DNA of 64,000 nt. Origin: WTGU01 sp965200925. Lineage in GTDB: Bacteria; Pseudomonadota; Alphaproteobacteria; UBA828. The stretch spans positions 1,860,001 through 1,924,000 of the forward strand of contig OZ241738.1 in assembly GCA_965200925.1 (NCBI GenBank), in the 5' to 3' direction. The position numbers and the translations under genes were made by a program. Below, in pieces: positions 8,427-16,269 of this stretch. The notes beneath the pieces were generated by a model. That model saw nothing but the letters and a program-made list of their open reading frames with translations, did no database searches and was not told the origin of the DNA. Numbering within the stretch: position 1 is the stretch's first letter; each line of letters starts with the position of its first letter.

Positions 8427-11267
8427 CTAGTGCGTCCCCTCCGCACTGGCCGTAAACAAATCGCGTTGCGCGACCGATTCCGAGGTGGCCTGTTCCCTCT
8501 TCCCCATCGGTTTTCGTGCCGCCTCTTCTTTCAGACGCCTGGACGCCCGTTGATCGGCGGCTCGCAACAGCGCCTCCCACCAAGCGAGACCCCACGGCCC
8601 CCACTGTCGCTGCAACCGTGCGAAGCGCATGGCGATCTCGCGCGCCTCGCCTGCCGCCGCGCTCGGCGGCAAGGAGTCGCAGCCCCCGATCTCGATGGCG
8701 GGGCGGGCATTGCCGTGATGCGCCGCGATCAAATGCAATGCCAGCTCGAACCGTGGAGTGCCGCGTTCGATTCCGTCGAGGCCGCGGCGTTGCGCGTCGA
8801 GCATCGATCCGAACTCGTGCCTGTAGCCGTTCAGAACATGGCGGTTGAATGGACCGGTGGTCTTGGCATAGGGGCCTCCATTTCGGTCGGCGTTGAAAGC
8901 ACGTTGCCAGCGGGGAGCCGCCTTTCCATCGTCATGGTGGCGGGCGACGGCAGCAAGCATCGTCTGATCTCCCTCCGAAAGACCGATCTCCTCCGCGATG
9001 CGCATCGCCTCGTCCGCGACCCACGCTTGATGCTCGTTCAGGGGCTGCGCCTTCGGAGCCATCGATCGGATTTCTTCATTGTCCTCCGCATCGTACCGCT
9101 TCTCGACGATCAGCCGGATTTGAGGCTCCCCTTCTGGAGAGACCAGGTACGGCATTTCAAATGTCTTGTTCCAGAGTGCTTCGGGCTCCGTGGACTCGTT
9201 CCCGCGCACCGGCCGGACCCGAATGGCCGACGGATTCTCTCCCCGGACTTTGCCCCAGTTATCTTCGATCGTCGGCACCGGCTCATCACGGCCGTCGGCC
9301 AGCAATCCGTTTTCGACCCCGCCAAGCCGGGCATCCACTACCATCCTCCGTCCGGCAAGCCTTCGATTCAGTTCCTTCACGGGCAGGTCGTGCACGCTAT
9401 TCAAATCGAGTTTTGCCTCCTGCTTCCCTCCGTGATCAAGCTTCCCTCCGTAATCAAGCAGGAAAGCGACAGGAATGTCCTGTCGTATCGGTTGAAGGAG
9501 ATCGAAACCCGTCGCCCCGTCTGTCGAAGGGGCAGCCTCCGCCCTTTTGTGGAGTGTTCTCAAGAGTTTGCGTGCTCGTTTCCTCAACCAGTCCACGACC
9601 CGCCGCGTCTCGGTTTCGAGCAGTTCCTCGGTTTGCAGCGGGGCGTTCTCGAAGAACGCCTCGATTTCGCTCTTGGGTATCTCGATAGGGTCATGGCTTC
9701 CGTCGCTTTCGAAACGCAGCGGCAAGCAGTGACGCCAAGCGATGGTCATCTGCGGCTCGTCGTCCACCCAACCCCGCAGCCAAGGCGTCACTTCCGGCCG
9801 GCCCGTGTGTTCGGCCAGCGAGGTCATCGCCCAGGCATCGACCAGGGGTCGGGAAAGCGCCGGATAGAGGGGCATCGGCGTCGAGGCCATTTCGATTTCC
9901 CCGGCACTCACTTCCTCCCGAAGACGAGAGAGCGCGGCGGGGCTAGCGTCGCGATCGCCTGTTTCCGCCCGCGGCAGGGCTTCAAGCAGCTTCCGCACGG
10001 CCTTGTGGCGGGCGATTCCGTCCTTGCTCGATGCCTTCTCTTCCGGTGGCCCTTGGTCGATCACCAGCACCTGCGCCGCTCCCGCGCCGCGTCGGTTCAC
10101 CCGGCCGAGCCGCTGCACCATGCGTTCCCACGCCACCAGATCGCAGACCATGTGATCGGCGTCGAGATCGACACCGACCTCGCCGGCGGACGTCGCGACC
10201 AGAAACACCGGAGCGGATGGCGCGGCGGCGCTATCGGCAATCAAACCGTGCGTCTTCAAGTCTCCGGCCGCTCCTTCCCGTTCATGCACGCGCCGCCCAC
10301 CGACGAACAGGATCGCCTTGGCTTCGGGTTCCTCTTCCTTGATCCGCTTCTTGAGGCTGGTCTCCACTTTCTCCGCCACCGAGCGCCGGTCGCAGTAGAT
10401 CACTATGCGCGGCGGCCTGTCTCCCACGGCGGTTTCCTCCTGTGCCAGCCGCCAAGCCCGTTCGGCGAACGCTCCAGCGAGGGCATCGTCCTGCTTCCCC
10501 CCGCTTTCGAGATTCCCTATCGACAGCGCCTTGACCGCATTCAGTCGCTTGCGGACGATCCCGTTCTCCCGATCCTCGTCGTTGAGACGAAACGACTCCT
10601 CTTCGCCGCACAGCGTTGCCGACAGCGGCAGCATCCGGAAGAGGGGTGGCAGTCCCGGGCTGGCCGCCGGGCCGGAGAACACGGAGCGCCTCTTTTCGAT
10701 GGTTTGCAGCAGGCGGTGGAACGGGCGGGCGAGATGCGCTTCGTCCAGCACCACCAGAGTGTCACAGCCCATCAGGCCCGCCTCGTAGGGCCACATACGC
10801 CGGGAGACGCCATAGCCCGAGAACAGAAGCCGTGACCCGACCATATCGACGGTGCCGACGACGATTGCGGGCGCGGCCGGATCCTCCAGCCACTCCCGAT
10901 TGTCGCGATAGCGGCCGCGCAGGGTGGAGATCGGCAGCGGCCGTCCGTCGAGGCCGAGTGCCCGGCGCACCGGGTCGAGATCGTCGCGGCAACACAGCGT
11001 GTCCCGGATACGCACGGCGAATGCGGTGGCCTGATCGACCACCGCGCGCCGGTCGACGACATAGACCAGTCGCCGGGGCAACTGTGTGCCGCCGGCCAGC
11101 GCCAGCAGCCAGAGCGCCATGACGTCGGTTTTGCCGAGGCCTGTCGGGATATCGACCGCCGACGGCAGGCAGCCCGAGGCGAGCAACCCGAACAGCCGGC
11201 GTTGCCACGGGAAGGGCGGGTACCCAGCCAGCGCCTCGAAGGCGGTATCGAAATCGAACCTCGGCAT
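8427..11267 (-). CDS. cas3: Type I-G Cas3 helicase-nuclease with C-terminal HD domain
   Basis: A 946-residue SF2 helicase: Walker A IPTGLGKT (near 40-47), DEAH box VVLDEAH (near 172-178), an LSATL-type motif III, and QRLGRVNRRG as motif VI. The HD nuclease motif is at the C-terminal end (HHDDGK near 777-782, then AAHHG and RAADQR). This domain order, reversed relative to most Cas3 proteins, is typical of I-U/I-G. It unwinds and degrades target DNA after Cascade binding. ATG 11267 follows GGGGAG and starts the conserved MPRFDFDTAFEAL. ATG 11321 has a stronger AGGAG and would add 18 residues. It is first gene of the cas3-cas8-csb1-csb2 operon. Confidence 0.92.
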   Translation of the reverse strand: MPRFDFDTAFEALAGYPPFPWQRRLFGLLASGCLPSAVDIPTGLGKTDVMALWLLALAGGTQLPRRLVYVVDRRAVVDQATAFAVRIRDTLCCRDDLDPVRRALGLDGRPLPISTLRGRYRDNREWLEDPAAPAIVVGTVDMVGSRLLFSGYGVSRRMWPYEAGLMGCDTLVVLDEAHLARPFHRLLQTIEKRRSVFSGPAASPGLPPLFRMLPLSATLCGEEESFRLNDEDRENGIVRKRLNAVKALSIGNLESGGKQDDALAGAFAERAWRLAQEETAVGDRPPRIVIYCDRRSVAEKVETSLKKRIKEEEPEAKAILFVGGRRVHEREGAAGDLKTHGLIADSAAAPSAPVFLVATSAGEVGVDLDADHMVCDLVAWERMVQRLGRVNRRGAGAAQVLVIDQGPPEEKASSKDGIARHKAVRKLLEALPRAETGDRDASPAALSRLREEVSAGEIEMASTPMPLYPALSRPLVDAWAMTSLAEHTGRPEVTPWLRGWVDDEPQMTIAWRHCLPLRFESDGSHDPIEIPKSEIEAFFENAPLQTEELLETETRRVVDWLRKRARKLLRTLHKRAEAAPSTDGATGFDLLQPIRQDIPVAFLLDYGGKLDHGGKQEAKLDLNSVHDLPVKELNRRLAGRRMVVDARLGGVENGLLADGRDEPVPTIEDNWGKVRGENPSAIRVRPVRGNESTEPEALWNKTFEMPYLVSPEGEPQIRLIVEKRYDAEDNEEIRSMAPKAQPLNEHQAWVADEAMRIAEEIGLSEGDQTMLAAVARHHDDGKAAPRWQRAFNADRNGGPYAKTTGPFNRHVLNGYRHEFGSMLDAQRRGLDGIERGTPRFELALHLIAAHHGNARPAIEIGGCDSLPPSAAAGEAREIAMRFARLQRQWGPWGLAWWEALLRAADQRASRRLKEEAARKPMGKREQATSESVAQRDLFTASAEGTH

Positions 11268-11416
11268 CACGACTCCCCGCCGGAATCTGGAGGCGGTCCA
11301 CAGGAAAGGCTTGCGATCCATGATTGCTCCTGTATATCTCGTTTCAGGCGCCCGAGCCAAGACCTAGACCCGTGGCTTCGGCTGCGTGAGGAGATTTTGG
11401 GCACCTCCGGGCGCCG
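11268..11416 (-). promoter_or_regulatory. Candidate promoter region of the interference operon
   Basis: On the minus strand TTGGCT (11360-11355) is followed after exactly 17 bases by ATATAC (11337-11332), a reasonable sigma-70-like pair just upstream of cas3. If real, transcription would start near 11326, next to the AGGAG before ATG 11321. That would favour initiation at ATG 11267. The 149-bp gap also follows the PBECR-like gene, so read-through from the upstream three-gene module is an alternative source of cas3 transcript. Confidence 0.35.
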
Positions 11417-11824
11417 CTATCTCCCCCCAGGGCGAATCAGGCGGCCGCGGCGATAGGCGGCGGCGACCTGATTCGGCTTGATCCGGTGGAACGTGACGAG
11501 AAAGGTCTGGCGCCGATCATCCGTGCATTTGACGACGGCTCGCCACCATTTGCCTTCGTCGAGCTCCGCCGTGAACACCAAGGTGCGGTCCTTCTCCAAG
11601 ATTGCCGCCCCTTGGTTGATCACCTTCTGCAAGCGGCTGTAGTCACCAAGTGTGACATCCGGGTGGCGCTCTCTCTGCTTGGCGGCTGTCTGTCGGGACA
11701 GGCGCACGAAACGTGAGTGCCCACCCAGCTGGGCCAGGAGGGAGTCGTCGAGCGCGGCGACTGTCTCGTCTGATGTAGAGGATCGGTTCATCGCTTCATG
11801 GTCTGAGGTAGCCGCTCCGATCAT
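11417..11824 (-). CDS. PBECR-like (Barnase/EndoU/RelE-fold) putative nuclease, third gene of embedded module
   Basis: A 135-residue protein. Its C-terminal ~85 residues (HPDVTLGDYSRLQKVINQG, then LEKDRTLVFTAELDEGKWWR and AVVKCTDDRRQTFLVTFHRI) resemble the C-terminal domain of phage Mu F-like head proteins, classed as phage Barnase-EndoU-ColicinE5/D-RelE-like nuclease (PBECR). Candidate active residues are the histidine and arginine of TFHR and the WWRAVVK block. The ATG at 11824 has GAGG 6 nt upstream and lies 2 nt after the stop of the ImmA/IrrE-like ORF, so the genes look coupled. A free-standing copy next to an HTH protein suggests a toxin or accessory defence nuclease. Family assignment is from memory of motifs. 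Confidence 0.5.
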   Translation of the reverse strand: MIGAATSDHEAMNRSSTSDETVAALDDSLLAQLGGHSRFVRLSRQTAAKQRERHPDVTLGDYSRLQKVINQGAAILEKDRTLVFTAELDEGKWWRAVVKCTDDRRQTFLVTFHRIKPNQVAAAYRRGRLIRPGGR

Positions 11825-11826
11825 CA

Positions 11827-13471
11827 CTACCTCGATCCTGGTCGCTTCGTCAATGGGCACATATGGCGGTACATGAAGCCATTGACGACCGTGCGAGTAG
11901 CATGATAGGGAAGGTGCCGGGCTGCCGAACCAGCAGCCTGGCACCTCATGCCATCGGTATGGAGTCTCATTGAAGCATGTAGCGCCACAGGTGCTGATGG
12001 GCGCGATGCCAAAACTTCCGGGGCCACTGTTGCCCCGGCCTCATTGGAGCGGGGGGAGGGGGGCTCGACAGCCTCGGCTGCATACGGGCTGGACGGCGAC
12101 CCCTCCAGCAAACGACTACCCCCAATCTCGGGCGCATCCTCCCGGTCGAGGCGGCCGTGGTTCACCAGCCGTATGCGGATCGTCATCGGCGAGACGCCGA
12201 AATGTTTGGCCACGCTGGTCTGTCTGTCTTCGGAGAGGTCGTCCGCCAGCAGGTCGTCCACGGCGGCGAAGGGGCTCAGCAGTTCGGCGGCGAAGGCACG
12301 CTGCGTCCTCTGACGGTAGCTGATAGGTCCGCGTCGCAGGGAATAGCGTTTCGGCGGGGCAATCGGCCCGGGCGGCGAGCACGCGGTCGCCGATCAGGCG
12401 CGCCAGTTCGAAGCGCCTGCCCGTCTTCCATCTGGACCGCAGCACCAAGCGCGCGCCGCCGCCCGACCCGTCGAGCGCGAAGCACAGGCCGTCCGAGCGC
12501 CGGTGCGTCCGAACGAGCGCGTCGGGCGTCGTTCCCGCCAGGGCCGCGAGCCGCGTGTCGGGGATCGGCTGCCCGTCCAGCCTCTCCCGGTCGCGGATCT
12601 CCCGGGCGACCCCGTATCCCACGCGCCAAGCTTCGGCTTCTCCCGACCGTGGCGTTCCCGCCGCACGGGCTGGTGCCACCGCATCCCTCGGGTCGGCGTC
12701 GAACCCGTGCCGCCGCGCGATGTCCGCGACGCCTTCCGCCGATATCATGTCTTCCAGGGCGCGGCCGCGCAGGGCCGCGTCGGCGGCCACTTCACCCCAC
12801 GCCTCTTCTCCGAATTCCGATGTGCCCGCGAGATGGCGGCGGATCGTGGCTGCGTCGGCCGCATCCGGGTCGCAGCCGAGCTGTGCCTCCAGCCGTCGGA
12901 AGCGCGCCAGTTCCGGGTCCCGTCGCTCCGCCGTCAGGTCGTTCCACAGGCGGTGAAGGTTCGTCGCCCGCACTCCCCGCTCGTCGAGACGGGCCAGGAC
13001 GTCCGTCGCGAAGTCGTCGATGGCGGCCTCGAGGCCGGCGGCCGGGATCGCTTCCGGGTGCGCCGCGCCGACATAGGGAAACAGCACCGAATCCGGTTCC
13101 GGAGACGGCTCGGAGGCGAGGAACGACAGCAGCCCGTCCGAAAAGATCGTGACGTTGGGCCAAGCATAGCCGCCGCCGATGGCCGCCATGCGGTGGGCGA
13201 AATCCCAGTCGTGCGCGGCCTTTTCCTCGGAGGGCCGCCCGAGCTCCCATCGCAACCGCCACCAGTTCCAAACGAGCCACTCGGCGATGGGATAGGCGGC
13301 AAGGCGAGGTCCGTGGCGAAACTCCCGGCGGTCGGTGTCTTCGATCATGGTGAGATGTCGGCTGTTCACCGTCATCGTGAACAGGCCGAGCGTCGCCCGT
13401 TCCTCCGCCGAGTCGGGCGAGGCTTCCTCATCGGTGAGGGCAGATAGGGCGATCGTCAGCACGTGGGGCAT
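11827..13471 (-). pseudogene. ImmA/IrrE-like HTH protein, frameshifted, no zinc site
   Basis: The first frame runs from MPHVLTIALSALTDEE through about 380 residues to GRRFELARLIGDRVL and LFPATRTYQ. The family then continues in another frame: SYRQRTQRAFAAELLSPF, then DDLLADDLSEDRQTSVAKHF and GVSPMTIRIRLVNHGRL, an HTH-like ending. Removing one base near 12322 joins the two into a family-like TRTYSYRQRTQRAFAAEL, so this is a single-base insertion or a sequencing error. Where ImmA/IrrE peptidases carry HELGH this protein has RLIGD, so it would be non-proteolytic. The tail from about 12050 reads through a CRISPR-repeat relic. ATG 13483 is an alternative start. It overlaps the upstream gene by 16 nt. 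Confidence 0.6.
11965..12050 (+). CRISPR. Relic CRISPR unit: partial repeat, 37-bp spacer-like stretch, degenerate repeat
   Basis: Bases 12014-12050 read CTTCCGGGGC, a changed loop with one extra base, then TTGCCCCGGCCTCATTGGAGC. This is a diverged copy of the main array repeat in the same orientation. Exactly 37 bases earlier, 11966-11976 is CTCATTGAAGC, identical to the last 11 bases of the repeat. The spacing equals one spacer of the main array. The relic lies inside the 3' tail of the ImmA/IrrE-like ORF, about 4.2 kb from the array, on the other side of cas4-cas1 and cas2. Confidence 0.75.
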
Positions 13472-13878
13472 CTCTCGCGCCATTCCTCGATCACGCCGCG
13501 CCGGCCCGGGTCTTCGCGACCCAGCATGTAACCGTGATAGTCTCCGCCGCTTCCCAATACGGCTTCGTAAGCACGGCCATTGGAATCGACCGCCCAGACG
13601 TATTTCGGCAGCCCGTTCTTGCGGAAGCCGCTGACCATCCCCCGCCCGATGCCTTCCCGGAAAAGAGCCTGTGCCTGAGCCTTCTCGATGGCACCGCACA
13701 TCGACTTGTTCCTGCGCGGATTCACCGGCGGATGGAAGCCGTAATCGGCGGGCTGGCGCTTGTGGTGGGCGCTGCCGACGTAACGCATTTCGCCCGCCAA
13801 GTGTTCCAGGATGCCCGGGGCGATCGTGCCCTTTCGGGCGATCAGGCGTTTGGGGTCGTTTCCCTGGCGTTTGGACAT
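13456..13878 (-). CDS. Unknown 140-residue protein, first gene of embedded module
   Basis: I recognise no named domain. Visible features are a basic N-terminus (MSKRQGNDPKRLIARKGTI), MRYVGSAHHKRQPADYGFHP with PVNPRRNKSMCG, and a C-terminal block GLPKYVWAVDSNGRAYEAVL, then DYHGYMLGREDPG and EEWRERC. Similar small proteins with a YVGSxxHK start and a KYVW...YEA...YHGY end occur as uncharacterised partners in defence islands, as far as I recall. The ATG at 13878 is preferred because the upstream 54 in-frame codons look non-coding. It overlaps the ImmA/IrrE-like start by 16 nt and is divergent from cas4-cas1 across a 104-bp gap that must hold both promoters. Confidence 0.65.
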   Translation of the reverse strand: MSKRQGNDPKRLIARKGTIAPGILEHLAGEMRYVGSAHHKRQPADYGFHPPVNPRRNKSMCGAIEKAQAQALFREGIGRGMVSGFRKNGLPKYVWAVDSNGRAYEAVLGSGGDYHGYMLGREDPGRRGVIEEWRERCPTC

Positions 13879-13982
13879 GGCGGCATGTCTTCCCGATACT
13901 CCACGGTGTCTACCCGGCCTCGCCACCCAAGGCAAGGCGACCGCAAGCCCACCGAAACACGGTGGGCACCGGGAGCCGCTCC

Positions 13983-15734
13983 ATGACCTCCCAGCAATTG
14001 GAACTCCACCTCCCCGCGCCGCCGGCGATCGGCGACTCACCGCTGGTTCCGGCGCGGATGGTGAACGAATTCGTCTATTGCCCGCGTCTGGCCTATCTGA
14101 TGTGGGGGCAGGCCGAATGGGCGGAAAGCGCCGATACCGTGGACGGGCGGCGCGTCCACACCCGGGTCGACCGGGCGGGCAAGCCGCTGCCCGCGCCCGC
14201 AGCGCTGGAGGGCGAAGGTGGTGACGAGAAGATCGTCAGCCGCTCTCTCACGCTGTCCTCCGAAAGGCTCGGCGTGATCGCGAAGATCGACATCGCCGAG
14301 GCCGCGGACGGGGCCGTCACGCCTGTCGACTACAAGCGGGGGAAGCGGCCGCACGTCGCCCGCGGGGCCTACGAGCCCGAGCGCGTCCAGGTATGCCTCC
14401 AGGCGCTGCTGCTGGAGGAGCATGGCTACCGGGTGGAGGAAGGCGCGATCTGGTACGCGGAGGGCCGCGAGCGGGTCCGTGTCGCGCTCGACGACGACTT
14501 GCGCGCGGCCGCACGCGACGCGGTGAGCCGGCTGCGGCTCACGGTCTCCAACGGCCGCATCCCGCCGCCGCTTCGCGACAGCCCCAAATGCCCGCGCTGC
14601 GCCCTGGTCTCGATCTGTCTTCCCGACGAGGTGCGCGCGCTCGGCGGCTCGGATCTCGCGCCGCGGCCGATCGCCGTCCCCGCCGACGAGGCATTGCCGC
14701 TCGTGATCCAGTCCCAGCGGGCGCGCGTCACCAAGGAGGGTGACACCCTCAAGGTCGCCGACGACGAACAGGAAGAGACCACGGTGCGCCTGAACGAGGT
14801 GTCCGACGTCGCGCTGTTCGGCAACGTTTCGATCACCGCGCCCGCGCTGGCGGCCTGCATGGAGCGCGAAATCCCCGTCGCCTTCCATAGCCACGGCGGT
14901 TGGTTCCGCGGGGTCGCTCACGGCGTCGGCCACCGCAACGTCGAGGTCCGCATCGCGCAATACCGGTCAAGCTTCGACGACGGTTTCCGCCTCCGCTTCA
15001 CGCGCGATCTGGTCGCCGCCAAGATCGTCAACCAGAGGACCATTCTGCGGCGCAACTGGCGGGGCGAGAAGGACGCCCGCGGCGCGGTGCTCGCCCGGCT
15101 CGACGCGGCGCGCAAGTCGGCCGCCGGCGCCGGTTCCCTGGACGCACTGTTGGGCCTCGAAGGCGACGCCGCCGCGACCTATTTTCGCGCCTTCGCCGGC
15201 CTGCTGGCGCCGCCCGAGGCGGGTGGGGCGGCCGGCGACTCCGGCGGGCCGGGCGGAGTCACATCGTTCCGTTTCGAAGCCCGAAACCGCCGCCCGCCGA
15301 CCGATCCGGTGAACGCCATGTTGTCCCTGGCCTATGCCATGCTGACCCGGCATATGACGGTCGCCGCCGCCACAGTCGGGCTCGACCCCTACCGTGGCTT
15401 CTTCCACGCGCCGCGCTACGGCCGGCCCTCCCTGGCGCTGGACATCATGGAACCGTTTCGCCCGCTCGTCGCCGATTCGGTCGTGCTCTCGGCCGTCAAC
15501 ACGGGCGAGGTCTCGTCGGGCGATTTCATCGTCGCCGCCACCGGGACGGCGCTGACCACCGCGGGGCGTCGTCGCTTCGTTGCCGCGTTCGAACGGCGCT
15601 TGTCGCAGGAGACCACCCATCCCGTCTTCGGCTACCGGCTCAGCATGCGCCGGCTGTTGACGATGCAGGCTCGGCTGCTGACCCGGCATCTCCTGGGGGA
15701 GCTCCCGCACTATCCCCACTACCTGCCGCGGTGA
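13983..15734 (+). CDS. cas4-cas1: Cas4-Cas1 fusion, adaptation integrase
   Basis: A 583-residue fusion typical of I-G. The Cas4 part (1 to ~225) has C33 in VYCPRLAYL, the RecB-like DYKRGK at 116-121, and C203, C206 and C212 in KCPRCALVSICLP, giving a four-cysteine Fe-S set. The Cas1 part follows, with NAMLSLAYAMLTR, GFFHAPRYGRPSLALDIMEP (conserved His and Asp) and RPLVADSVVLSAVNTGEV. It selects PAM-flanked prespacers and integrates them at the leader end with Cas2. ATG 13983 has GGGAG about 8 nt upstream; an earlier in-frame start at 13671 would overlap the divergent module gene and is not credible. cas2 follows after 11 nt. Confidence 0.93.
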   Translation: MTSQQLELHLPAPPAIGDSPLVPARMVNEFVYCPRLAYLMWGQAEWAESADTVDGRRVHTRVDRAGKPLPAPAALEGEGGDEKIVSRSLTLSSERLGVIAKIDIAEAADGAVTPVDYKRGKRPHVARGAYEPERVQVCLQALLLEEHGYRVEEGAIWYAEGRERVRVALDDDLRAAARDAVSRLRLTVSNGRIPPPLRDSPKCPRCALVSICLPDEVRALGGSDLAPRPIAVPADEALPLVIQSQRARVTKEGDTLKVADDEQEETTVRLNEVSDVALFGNVSITAPALAACMEREIPVAFHSHGGWFRGVAHGVGHRNVEVRIAQYRSSFDDGFRLRFTRDLVAAKIVNQRTILRRNWRGEKDARGAVLARLDAARKSAAGAGSLDALLGLEGDAAATYFRAFAGLLAPPEAGGAAGDSGGPGGVTSFRFEARNRRPPTDPVNAMLSLAYAMLTRHMTVAAATVGLDPYRGFFHAPRYGRPSLALDIMEPFRPLVADSVVLSAVNTGEVSSGDFIVAATGTALTTAGRRRFVAAFERRLSQETTHPVFGYRLSMRRLLTMQARLLTRHLLGELPHYPHYLPR

Positions 15735-15745
15735 GGCGCGCCACC

Positions 15746-16039
15746 ATGAACGACGAACGGACCTACATCGTGGCCTACGACATCGCCGATGCCCGGCGGT
15801 GGCGCCGCGTCTTCAAGACCATGAACGGCTTCGGCGAATGGCTGCAACTCTCGGTGTTCCAGTGCCGCCTGTCGCGCCGTCGCCGCGCGGAGCTGGAGAC
15901 GCGCCTGCGCGAGATCGTCAAGACGGGCGAGGACCACGTCCTGCTGATCGACGTCGGTCCCGCGGAGAAGACGGAGCTGGCCGTCGCGAGCATCGGCAAG
16001 ACGTTCGCTGCTATTGAAAGGCAAGCGATCGTGATATGA
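15746..16039 (+). CDS. cas2: Cas2
   Basis: A 97-residue Cas2 with the N-terminal YIVAYDIADARRWRRVFKTM, carrying the conserved Asp of the first strand, and LQLSVFQCRLSRRRRAELE, as in I-C and I-U Cas2 proteins. It forms the central dimer of the Cas1-Cas2 integrase. It is the last cas gene before the leader and array, on the same strand as both. In an overlapping frame the DNA also reads as part of a longer ORF; the ATG at 15746 marks the real start. Confidence 0.93.
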   Translation: MNDERTYIVAYDIADARRWRRVFKTMNGFGEWLQLSVFQCRLSRRRRAELETRLREIVKTGEDHVLLIDVGPAEKTELAVASIGKTFAAIERQAIVI

Positions 16040-16269
16040 TGCGCTCGATCGAAACGCGCCGGGGCGGTCCTGCCGCGCGGATTCGAGCGGTCCACAGGCG
16101 CAGCGCGACCGGGGAGCGTTCGAAAACGCCAAGGCCCTTGCTCCCGTTGGGGTTATTGACATCGTGAAGATCGCCACCACACTGATCCGGGCACCTACCG
16201 GACATGAAACGAGACGCGCTCGACAATGCGCAAAATCCGCTATGGGCTACAATGGGTTATAAGGTGGCC
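16040..16269 (+). promoter_or_regulatory. CRISPR leader
   Basis: These 230 non-coding bases lie between the cas2 stop and the first repeat. They end in an AT-richer stretch (GCTATGGGCTACAATGGG, then TTATAAGG) directly before the array. TACAAT at 16249-16254 is a possible -10 element, and TTGACA near 16157 a possible upstream promoter. Adjacency to cas2 and the degenerate repeat at the far end fix this as the leader side, where new spacers enter and the array transcript starts. Confidence 0.75.

Noticed and set aside
13671..13982. N-terminal extension of cas4-cas1 in the same frame
   Set aside because: It overlaps the divergent module gene, is Arg/Pro-rich shadow sequence, and the ATG at 13983 has a ribosome site and starts the conserved Cas4 N-terminus.
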